Below, one piece after another: positions 1 through 5,885 of a stretch of DNA of 9,768 bases; the first letter of the stretch is position 1; the number at the start of each line of letters is the position of its first letter. A program made the translations under genes and the position numbers. The notes beneath the pieces are model-generated. The model was not told where the DNA came from, did not search any database, and saw only the letters and a list, made by a program, of their open reading frames with translations. The DNA lies in assembly GCA_945929285.1 (NCBI GenBank), contig CAMEOC010000018.1:1-9768 (forward strand), read 5' to 3'. Source of the stretch: an uncultured Mucispirillum sp. GTDB taxonomy: Bacteria > Chrysiogenota > Deferribacteres > Deferribacterales > Mucispirillaceae.

Positions 1-160
1 TATCTTCGTTATAGTCATCAAAACCCCAATTATAACCCCAATAATCTTCATCATCATAACCCCAATAATCTTCATCATACTCATCATTCTTTACACCGCA
101 GCAAGGGCAGTAGCTACTGCCCTCACTGTAATACGAACCACAATCATCGCATTGTTTCAT
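1..160 (-). CDS. Zinc-ribbon protein with acidic/aromatic repeat tail (C-terminus cut by window edge)
   Basis: Reading leftward from the ATG at 158–160, the frame stays open to the window edge (53 codons visible). The protein begins MKQCDDCGSYYSEGSSYCPC. It has two Cys pairs, C4/C7 and C18/C21 (CxxC–x10–CxxC), the layout of a short zinc ribbon. After residue 25 it turns into an acidic, Tyr/Trp/Gly-rich segment in which DEDYWGY occurs twice, encoded by a 24-bp tandem repeat. Its start codon overlaps the stop of the upstream small ORF in an ATGA, so the two are probably translationally coupled. Zinc ribbons like this occur in many small bacterial proteins of unknown role; I infer zinc binding only. 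The true length and C-terminus are unknown because the gene runs off the window. Confidence 0.7.
   Translation of the reverse strand, partial: MKQCDDCGSYYSEGSSYCPCCGVKNDEYDEDYWGYDDEDYWGYNWGFDDYNED
32..79. repeat. 24-bp tandem repeat, two units, inside the zinc-ribbon gene
   Basis: Positions 32–55 and 56–79 are two head-to-tail 24-base units that differ at one position only. A degenerate partial unit lies at about 21–31. The period is a multiple of three, so each copy adds eight residues (DEDYWGYD-like) to the minus-strand zinc-ribbon protein without shifting the frame. This looks like a recent in-frame duplication, probably by replication slippage, and copy number could vary between strains. 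Confidence 0.8.
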
Positions 161-312
161 TTAACATAGTCCTCATAGTAATCTATTGAATTTTCATCTG
201 CTTCATCAATATCTTTTGCTTCTAAAAACCCCTGTTCAATAAGTTGAGATAAATAAAGCTGGTCTTCCCCGGCATTAACTTTGCAGCCGAAAGTAATAAA
301 TTTTATTTTCAA
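157..312 (-). CDS. Small ORF (51 aa) with TFGCKVN motif, function unknown
   Basis: A minus-strand frame of 51 codons runs from a TTG at 310–312 to a TGA at 157–159. The TTG is preceded by GAGG with a six-base spacer, which is why I chose it; I find no in-frame ATG. The protein starts (M)KIKFITFGCKVNAGEDQ and ends in a very acidic tail (DIDEADENSIDYYEDYVK). TFGCKVN is the hallmark opening of the N-terminal [4Fe-4S] domain of MiaB/MtaB-type tRNA methylthiotransferases. Those enzymes are over 400 aa and need two further cysteines that are absent here, so this is not a working enzyme of that family. It may be a remnant, a distinct small protein, or a chance resemblance. The TGA overlaps the ATG of the zinc-ribbon gene (ATGA), suggesting a two-gene operon. 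Confidence 0.5.
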   Translation of the reverse strand: MKIKFITFGCKVNAGEDQLYLSQLIEQGFLEAKDIDEADENSIDYYEDYVK

Positions 313-334
313 AATAAGCCTCGTACAATAATTA

Positions 335-362
335 TTGCTTTTATTAATGAAAATAATATGAT
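335..362 (+). promoter_or_regulatory. Candidate sigma70-type promoter for the FliL-like gene
   Basis: TTGCTT at 335–340 and TATGAT at 357–362 are separated by 16 bases. Both hexamers are close to consensus. The predicted start of transcription (about 369) would lie only a few bases before the ATG at 373, where no Shine-Dalgarno sequence is visible, so the transcript may be nearly leaderless. Promoter calls by eye in AT-rich DNA are weak. Confidence 0.4.
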
Positions 363-372
363 AATATAAGCC

Positions 373-891
373 ATGAGTAAAGAAAGAAATGAAAGCACAG
401 GCAAAAAAATTGCAAAAATTTTAGTATGGCTTTTAGTTATGACAGCCATAGCCCTTGTGGTATGGAAACTCTACGGTAAAGTAGATATTAAAAGTGCAGA
501 TTTTTCTACTGTTACTTTAAAAAAACAAGAGCCAACCATATATGATATGTATAAGGTGCAAAGTAAAAAACATAATAGAAACCTTTACTATGTAACTATT
601 AGCGATATTTTTTGCGATGCTTACAGGAAAAACGAATACGACAGCCCACATTTTTTTAAAATAGACATTGTTTTTGAAGCCCACAGTAAAAAAGATGTAG
701 CCTCTATTACAAAAATATCTAAAGAAACAGTGGAAGAAATACGCCGTATGGTAAAAGATTACCCAGTGGTAGGCCTTGATAGAGCCACCCTTATGGCATA
801 TATAAAAAACGACTTAAAAACAAAAATGAATAATGTTATTGCAGATGATGCAGTGGTGGAAGTTTATTTTAAAAGTTTTTTAGGTCAGTAG
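373..891 (+). CDS. FliL-like single-pass membrane protein
   Basis: 172 aa. A basic N-terminus is followed by one membrane helix at about residues 14–34, and the rest should be periplasmic. The C-terminal half resembles FliL: a β-strand (FFKIDIVFEA, 94–103), a long helix (about 107–128), a second helix rich in Lys/Asn (about 137–155), and the ending VVEVYFKSFLGQ. That ending matches the FliL finish 'V-x-x-VYF-x-x-F-x-x-Q'. FliL sits around the flagellar stator (MotA/MotB) and aids torque or stator stability; related stomatin-like-fold proteins do other membrane jobs. No other flagellar gene is in the window, so a non-flagellar FliL-domain role is possible. The ATG at 373 lacks a visible ribosome binding site but is well placed before the membrane helix. 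A kinase relic follows 70 bp downstream on the same strand. Confidence 0.6.
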   Translation: MSKERNESTGKKIAKILVWLLVMTAIALVVWKLYGKVDIKSADFSTVTLKKQEPTIYDMYKVQSKKHNRNLYYVTISDIFCDAYRKNEYDSPHFFKIDIVFEAHSKKDVASITKISKETVEEIRRMVKDYPVVGLDRATLMAYIKNDLKTKMNNVIADDAVVEVYFKSFLGQ

Positions 892-950
892 CAAATAAAT
901 GTATATGTTGACATATATTATTTTAAATGGTAGCCTATAAAAGAGCCTAT

Positions 951-965
951 GGAGAACGAATGTGA
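951..965 (+). promoter_or_regulatory. Ribosome binding site with overlapping AUG-UGA and GUG start
   Basis: GGAG at 951–954 lies seven bases before a GTG at 962–964, which opens the long kinase frame. An ATG at 960–962 overlaps that GTG but is followed at once by TGA, a minimal start-stop. The GTG is therefore taken as the start. The overlapping ATG could compete for initiation. Confidence 0.5.
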
Positions 966-2348
966 GACATGTTTATGTAAACCTTCCCCACTATGAAGGT
1001 ATTGCAAAAGAGCTGAATAACCATTTTAAATTGTGCAGCAAAAACGAAGCCCATGCTATTGTTACAGAATACTCAGATGAGTATAGCCCATCTTGTTTTG
1101 TGATAGTAGTGCGTAATAAAAACCCCCATAATGGCAGTTATTTTATAGATAGTTCTAAAGATGAAAATATAATACTCACTTCCATTTTATCAAGCCTTGA
1201 TACTTTTTTTATGACAAAAATCGCAGGCAAATACTCTCCATATATGGAAAAAGAAGGCGGTTTACAGCGTATAACTTATTTTATGAATAAGTTAGAGCAT
1301 ATATTAAACTCATCACCTGAAAGCATTGTGGAAATAGATTTAACAGGTGATATTTTCTTTTATAACAGAAAGTTTGCAAAAGTATACCAGGATGATGATT
1401 TTTTAATTGAAGAAAACATATTTAAAATATTTGATGAAACAACAGCCGCAGAAGTAAAAAGATGTATGGGGGCAGCCCTGCAGGGCACAGATTCCAACTT
1501 TTCTGGTAAGTTAATAAATAGAAAAGGGGAAAGCATATCCATTGCAGGCCATGTTATTGCTTTAAGTGATGACAGCTATAATTTTGAAATAGTTTTTGAT
1601 GATATTACTACAAAAATAACAAAAATACTGCAGATGAGAAAAATAGAGGAACAGTCTATTGTAGCAGGTTTTTCCAGGCACTTATCCCACAATGTAATGA
1701 ACGCATTAACTGCAGCCGGTGGCTTTATTAGGCAGATAAAACTTAAAACAGAACCACATACAAAACCTGTGGAAAATAGTAGATAACAAGCTTTCATTAA
1801 TAGAAGAAATCATTGCAGGTTATAACGATTATACCCATGCCATATCTTTTAAAATCACAGAAAATGTAGATTTATATGAGTTTTTAAAAGAGTTAATCAT
1901 ATCCTTATCAGAAAAAAATGTAGATAGAAACTTTACAGCATATCTGCATAAATTTACAGACAGCTACAATATAGAATACGATATAGAAGAAGAAGGCACT
2001 TTCCATATACTTGCCAATAAAATGTTTTTAAAACTGGCAGTATGCTATATATTAAAAGATAATATTAGGTATTTTTCAGGATGCTTGCCATTAAATTACA
2101 GGTTTGATATAAAAGCAAATACAGAAATATTAACATTAACCATAGATTTATACGGTGTGGAAGTGCCAGACTACATTATAGATTCCATGTTTAGCCCATG
2201 GAAACATACCATGCTTTCCCAAAGTTTTGACTACTGGGGTATAGTAATAGCTGGTACAATAGTAGAGCGTCACCACGGTAAATCAAAAGTAGAAAGAATA
2301 GAAAACGGCTTACGGTTTACTTTTGATTTTAAAGCTATACTTTCTTAA
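962..2348 (+). pseudogene. PAS-domain sensor histidine kinase, disrupted by a frameshift
   Basis: The first frame (GTG 962 to TAA 1786) encodes an N-terminal sensory region, a PAS-like domain (about residues 108–222) and a phosphoacceptor helix AGFSRHLSHNVMNALTAAGG with candidate His243. It then ends KPVENSR-stop. The +1 frame is open from about 1738 and continues seamlessly (LWKIVDNKLSLIEE…) to the TAA at 2346–2348, giving an HATPase-like domain. That domain has an N-box-like stretch (KDNIRYF), a D-x-x-G-x-x-x-P stretch (DLYGVEVPDYI) and an ending GLRFTFDF. Removing one A from the AAAA at about 1757–1760 joins the frames into a 461-aa protein, so one inserted base explains the break. The glycine-rich G2 box is poor (DYWGIVIAG where GLGL is expected), so ATP binding may have been weak already. 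No response regulator is adjacent. A sequencing or assembly error in the homopolymer is the main alternative. Confidence 0.75.
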
Positions 2349-2369
2349 TGTGCTTAAAAACTGCTAGCA

Positions 2370-3053
2370 TTAAATATGCTTTCTCTTTTCTTTAGAAGTT
2401 ACAAGTATTTCCATCCTTATATCTTCATCTAATAACTCTATGGCATTTCTTAACATTATTCATGGCAGTTTATGGCTGTATTCTTCTAAAAATTTAAAAT
2501 ATAGTTATATATATTTCTTATGGCTCCGCCTGAAGCACGAAGCACATATTCTTCCTTTTCATCAAGTAAATATTTTATTAAATCTATTAATTAATTATAC
2601 TCATCAATATTTAATTCTTTTTCTGCAAAAGTAACTACTGCTGCTCTTCTTAAAAGGTAGTTATTTTGGGTTATATATTCTTTAGTAAAAGAAAAATTAT
2701 TAAGTTGAGCTAAAGAATAAAGGGCTATTTGGTCTATAACAGCCCAGCTTATTATTACATTATTATCTACATACTCTTTACATAAATTTACCAGGCTTAC
2801 AGGCAGCAACCTGTTTTTCAAAAGCACAGGATAAAAAAAGGCTGTTTATAATATTAAAAAGCTCATTATTATTAATGGCAGAAAATTCATTAATATATTT
2901 TGAAAATAAAGCTTTAAAGCATTTCATAGGTATGCCATAGATTATTTTTGCATTGCCTTTTAGGTATGTATTAATGGAGGAAATCTTGCTTTCATCTTTA
3001 TATTTTTCAATAAATTCATCAATCTTTTTTAAATAAACTGCCACATTATCCAT
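2370..3053 (-). pseudogene. Decayed AlkD-type DNA alkylation repair gene
   Basis: Three open stretches on the minus strand add up to a normal AlkD length (about 228 codons). Segment A (ATG 3051–3053 to TAA 2778–2780) has YGIPMKCFKALFSKYI, like the family's 'YGV-x-x-P-x-LR-x-I-A'. Segment B, in another frame (open from about 2848), has YVDNNVIISWAVIDQIA, like 'W-D-x-x-D', and NNYLLRRAAVVTF, like 'W-x-RR-x-A-x-V'. It hits TAA at 2591–2593 but reads on as LIDLIKYLLDEKEEYVLRAS up to TAG 2486–2488. Segment C, back in frame A, reads KFLEEYSHKLP-stop(TGA 2460–2462)-IMLRNAIELL and ends at TAA 2370–2372. The lesions are two frameshifts (about 2785–2848 and about 2490–2510) and two in-frame stops. Functional relatives are HEAT-repeat glycosylases that remove alkylated purines; this copy should be dead. 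Confidence 0.75.
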
Positions 3054-3135
3054 TTTTAAAACCAAAATATAAATTTATTAAATTATAGCATAAAATAAAT
3101 AAATATGGTAGATTTAAGTATTATAGGAGCAGATT

Positions 3136-4020
3136 ATGGAAAAAGTGTTATGTTTAGATATTGGGGGATCATCTATTAAAAGCAGCCTTGTAGATAGAAA
3201 TGGCAAAATATATGAAGAAAATAAAATGGTAATAGCAGAAGAAACTTATGAATGTTTTTTAGAAACAGTTAGAGATATAGTAGATAATTTATCTGAAAAA
3301 CCAGCAGGCATAGCAGCAGCACTGCCTGGAGGCTATGATATAAAAAATGATGAAATATTTGCCCCAAACCTGCAGATATTAAACGGCAGGCATATTAAAA
3401 AAGATATAGAAAAAGTATGCTCTTTAAAAGTAACAGCAGAAAACGATGCAAATTTAGCAACTTACGGTGAATATGTATTTGTGGAGAAAAAACAAATAGA
3501 TAATATGGTTTTCTGCACCCTTGGAACAGGCTTTGGTGGCGGGCTTGTATTAAATGGTAAATTATTGCAGTCTAATATTACATTATTTGAAGTGGGGCAT
3601 ATGTCTATAAACCAAAGTGGTAGAATCTGTGGCTGTGGCAGAAAAGGCTGCCTTGATGAATACTGTTCTACTTCAGGGCTTATGGAAATATATAAAAGCC
3701 TTGGGGGAAAAGATAATATAAACCCTTATAAATTAGGTGAAAAAGCTAAAAATAATGAAGATATTGCCATAAAAACTTTTGAAGAATATGGTAAACTTTT
3801 AGCCTTTGTTTTTGGAAATTTAGCAGCGTTATTTTGCCCTGAAAAAATAAAGTTTGGTGGCGGTCTTTCTGAACTTGCAGAATATTATATTAAGCCATTA
3901 AATGATGAATTTAATAAAATATTATTTCCAGCATATAAAGGCAGGGTGAAAATAGAGCAGGCAGAGCTTAAAAACCAGGCTGGTGTGCTTGGGGCTGCTG
4001 CATTATTTTTTGAGCTTTAG
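3136..4020 (+). CDS. ROK-family sugar kinase (glucokinase-like)
   Basis: 294 aa, the usual ROK length. The N-terminal phosphate-binding loop is CLDIGGSSIKSSLVD (6–20). The catalytic Asp lies in ENDAN (D104), followed by GTGFGGGLVLNG (130–141). The zinc site is EVGHMSIN (H155) plus CGCGRKGC (C165, C167, C172), the ROK signature. The E-x-G-H motif and the zinc site are typical of kinases for glucose, N-acetylmannosamine, fructose and similar sugars. No DNA-binding helix-turn-helix precedes the kinase, so it is an enzyme and not a ROK repressor. Substrate cannot be fixed from sequence alone; glucokinase is the default, and it would feed cytoplasmic sugar into glycolysis. AGGAG at 3125–3129 gives a clear ribosome binding site. 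The gene stands alone: the alkD relic diverges upstream and truA converges downstream, with overlapping stop codons. Confidence 0.88.
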   Translation: MEKVLCLDIGGSSIKSSLVDRNGKIYEENKMVIAEETYECFLETVRDIVDNLSEKPAGIAAALPGGYDIKNDEIFAPNLQILNGRHIKKDIEKVCSLKVTAENDANLATYGEYVFVEKKQIDNMVFCTLGTGFGGGLVLNGKLLQSNITLFEVGHMSINQSGRICGCGRKGCLDEYCSTSGLMEIYKSLGGKDNINPYKLGEKAKNNEDIAIKTFEEYGKLLAFVFGNLAALFCPEKIKFGGGLSELAEYYIKPLNDEFNKILFPAYKGRVKIEQAELKNQAGVLGAAALFFEL

Positions 4021-4829
4021 TTTTTATTATAATCTATTTTATATTTTTCAGGAATACCTGCTAGCCCTGGAATATTTTCATTATTATAATAGGCTGCATA
4101 CTGGTAAAGCCCATAAGCTGGGGCTGTTGGCCCTGCTGCACGCCTGTCCTTTTTTTGAAATATTTCAAGGGCAAAATCATCTCTTAAATTATCCCTTAAT
4201 ATTTTAAGGGAGGAGCCTAATATTATACGCACCATATTATGTAAAAACCCACTGGCGTTTATAAATACGGAAATATTTTCCCCACTGCTTGAAACATCTA
4301 TAAAATTAATTGTGCGTATAGTGTTTTCTTTTTTAGTTTTTTTCACACAAAAGGAATGAAAGTCGTGAGTGCCTTTAAGGTATGAAAGTATGGTGGAAAA
4401 TTTTTCCACATCTATTTTATTTCTAATCCATAAAGCACGGTTTATGGCAAAAGGGTTATGAATAGGGCTGTTTATAATTTTATATAAGTAAGTTTTAGAT
4501 TTAATAGATTTGCCGGCATGAAAATCTTTATTTACATCTGCCACATCTAATATGGCAATATCTTCAGGCAGCACAGCATTTAAAGCACGGCTTAAGTTTT
4601 CGTTTGTAAAAAATTTATCTGCACTAAAGTTAAAAACCTGCCCTAAAGCATGCACATGGGTATCTGTCCTGCCACTGCCAGTAATCTGTATGGGAGCATT
4701 ATATATTTTAGATAAAGCATTTTCTATAATATTTTGCACCCCCACTGCATTTTTTTGCCTTTGGAAACCATTATAGTTATCCCCTGCATAAGTACATAAG
4801 CATGCTTTATAATATTTTAATCCCTGCAT
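4017..4829 (-). CDS. truA: tRNA pseudouridine synthase A (positions 38–40)
   Basis: 270 aa from the ATG at 4827–4829. TruA converts uridine to pseudouridine at positions 38–40 of the anticodon arm of many tRNAs. The catalytic motif is SGRTDTHVHALGQV with the nucleophile Asp at about residue 56. Other family marks are an N-terminal CTYAGDNYNGFQRQ, KTYLYKI in mid-protein, GTHDFHSFC, and a C-terminal FLHNMVRIILGSSLKI. The residues after the catalytic Asp read TH where the family usually has AG or similar. An upstream in-frame TTG (4844) would add five residues, but the ATG has a GGGGA sequence just before it and gives the usual N-terminus. The start overlaps the end of ecfT by 23 bp, pointing to coupled translation. 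The stop codon overlaps that of the convergent ROK kinase gene. Confidence 0.95.
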   Translation of the reverse strand: MQGLKYYKACLCTYAGDNYNGFQRQKNAVGVQNIIENALSKIYNAPIQITGSGRTDTHVHALGQVFNFSADKFFTNENLSRALNAVLPEDIAILDVADVNKDFHAGKSIKSKTYLYKIINSPIHNPFAINRALWIRNKIDVEKFSTILSYLKGTHDFHSFCVKKTKKENTIRTINFIDVSSSGENISVFINASGFLHNMVRIILGSSLKILRDNLRDDFALEIFQKKDRRAAGPTAPAYGLYQYAAYYNNENIPGLAGIPEKYKIDYNKN

Positions 4830-5598
4830 ATATTCCCCATACAAAAGTTATACACATAAGCAAAAAAAGTATATCTTTTATATTTATTTTTTCAAGATAT
4901 AATACTTTCGAAATATTCTGCCTGTAAAGGGCTGTTATGGAAAGCTGTTCTGCATAATGAAAAACCCGCACAAAAAGCGGTATTATAAAAGAATCAAGGT
5001 TAAATATAAACTTTAGCTTTTCTTTAAATGTTACCTGGCTAACCCACTCCCCGCGAAGTTTTTGGGCTGTAATAATTTTAGATGCTTCTTCAAATAAAAG
5101 GGGTATAAACCTAATGGCTATAAGCATAGAAAGCCCAATATTTTGCACGTTTACTTTAAATATTTTTAAAGGCTTTATAAAAATATATAGTGATTTTGCA
5201 ATTTCAGAAGGGGAGGAAGTAAGTGATAATATGGAAGAAAAAGCCACAAGTAACATAAACTGGTATACCCCTAAAAGAGCACATATTAAATCATCTTTTT
5301 TAAAGTATATGGAAAAACTACCCTGCTCCCCAAAAAATAAAACTGTAATAAATATAAAAATATAAAGAACTTTAAAAGATTTCACAGCATAAAATAAAGG
5401 AATAAAAATTTTGCCGGAAAAAAAAGTTAAAATAACAAGCAAAAGGGTAAAAAGTGAAAAAGATAATATATTTTTACCAAAATAAAATAAAGCACCAGAG
5501 ATAAAAGCTGTAACTATAAGCTTTACAAGCGGGTTTATAAGGTGTATGAAAGAAGGGTTTTCCTGCTGAATATATCTGCCAAAATAAAAACGGTTCAT
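4807..5598 (-). CDS. ecfT: ECF transporter membrane subunit EcfT (CbiQ family)
   Basis: 263 aa, a usual EcfT length. The N-terminus is family-like (FGRYIQQENPSFIHLINPLV), followed by several hydrophobic helices (about residues 25–45, 46–65, 75–92, 108–126) and a last one near the C-terminus (about 243–260). The cytoplasmic coupling region has AQKLRGEW, matching the first A-x-x-x-RG coupling motif, and a weaker second one (ITALYRQN). In ECF transporters this subunit couples two EcfA ATPases to a substrate-binding S component for vitamin or metal uptake. Neither EcfA nor an S component is in the window, so the substrate is unknown; the partners may be encoded elsewhere. No ribosome binding site is visible before the ATG; instead a terminator-like hairpin ends six bases upstream. 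truA follows with a 23-bp overlap. Confidence 0.85.
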   Translation of the reverse strand: MNRFYFGRYIQQENPSFIHLINPLVKLIVTAFISGALFYFGKNILSFSLFTLLLVILTFFSGKIFIPLFYAVKSFKVLYIFIFITVLFFGEQGSFSIYFKKDDLICALLGVYQFMLLVAFSSILSLTSSPSEIAKSLYIFIKPLKIFKVNVQNIGLSMLIAIRFIPLLFEEASKIITAQKLRGEWVSQVTFKEKLKFIFNLDSFIIPLFVRVFHYAEQLSITALYRQNISKVLYLEKINIKDILFLLMCITFVWGIYAGIKIL

Positions 5599-5603
5599 AG
5601 CAT

Positions 5604-5626
5604 AAAAAGGCGGCTAAATAACCGCC
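5604..5626 (-). terminator. Intrinsic terminator-like hairpin between tatA and ecfT
   Basis: Read on the minus strand, GGCGGTTATTTAGCCGCC (5626 down to 5609) folds into a GC-rich stem of five G-C pairs plus a G-T and a T-A pair, around a four-base loop. Five T residues follow (5608–5604). This is a good Rho-independent terminator for the tatA transcript. The T-tract ends only five bases before the ecfT ATG, so it could also act as a leader element controlling ecfT–truA. On the plus strand the same stem is followed by a looser A/T-rich tract and is less convincing. Confidence 0.7.
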
Positions 5627-5632
5627 ATTATA
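5627..5632 (-). promoter_or_regulatory. Possible -10 box (TATAAT) upstream of ecfT
   Basis: On the minus strand a perfect TATAAT runs from 5632 to 5627, with only a poor -35 in the AT-rich DNA upstream (about 5650–5655). If used, transcription would begin inside the hairpin and give ecfT a leader of roughly 20 bases without the full terminator stem. This would explain how ecfT–truA is expressed behind a terminator. Such hexamers are common by chance in this base composition. Confidence 0.25.
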
Positions 5633-5654
5633 TATTTTTTTACCATTAATAGTA

Positions 5655-5885
5655 TTATGCGTCCTTTTTTTCTTCAGAACGAGTTTCGTTTTTAGAAACA
5701 TCTTCACTTCTTTTAGAAGCAATAGGAGTAATATCTGTTGCATCATCAACATCATTAACAGATTTTTTAAAGTTTCTAAGTGCTTCACCCATACCTTTAC
5801 CTATTTGAGGTAATTTTTTTGCCCCAAAAAGTAACACTAATACTGCAAGTATAATTATAACCTGCCAAGGTCCTATGCTGCCCAT
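5655..5885 (-). CDS. tatA: Sec-independent protein translocase subunit TatA
   Basis: 76 aa. The N-terminal membrane helix (MGSIGPWQVIIILAVLVLLF) is followed directly by the hinge FGAKKLP (20–26) and the amphipathic helix QIGKGMGEALRNFKKSV. This is the diagnostic TatA/TatE layout. The tail (about 45–76) is polar and charged, ending EEKKDA. TatA oligomers form the export path for folded proteins carrying twin-arginine signals. TatC is not in the window and must be elsewhere. GGAGG lies eight bases before the ATG, inside the last codons of the upstream small membrane protein, whose TAA (5886–5888) directly abuts the start. The two genes, with lnt, therefore look co-transcribed, and a terminator-like hairpin follows 28 bp after the tatA stop. 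Confidence 0.95.
   Translation of the reverse strand: MGSIGPWQVIIILAVLVLLFGAKKLPQIGKGMGEALRNFKKSVNDVDDATDITPIASKRSEDVSKNETRSEEKKDA

Noticed and set aside
932..950. Direct repeat AGCCTAT (932–938 and 944–950) just upstream of the kinase, near a TTGACA at 908–913
   Set aside because: A seven-base repeat can occur by chance, and no -10 box lies at a proper distance from the TTGACA, so neither an operator nor a promoter can be supported.
2460..2593. Recoding (UGA as Trp) or stop read-through to rescue the alkD frame
   Set aside because: Frameshifts and a TAA stop are also present, so recoding UGA alone would not restore the protein; intact genes here use the ordinary code.
2440..2634. Plus-strand open frame of 64 codons
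   Set aside because: It lies opposite the alkD relic, has no ribosome binding site and shows no protein-like pattern; it is a shadow of the decayed gene.
5474..5788. Minus-strand frame of 104 codons across the tatA–ecfT junction
   Set aside because: It overlaps tatA and the hairpin out of frame and its start is low-complexity Met/Leu sequence, so it is not a real gene.
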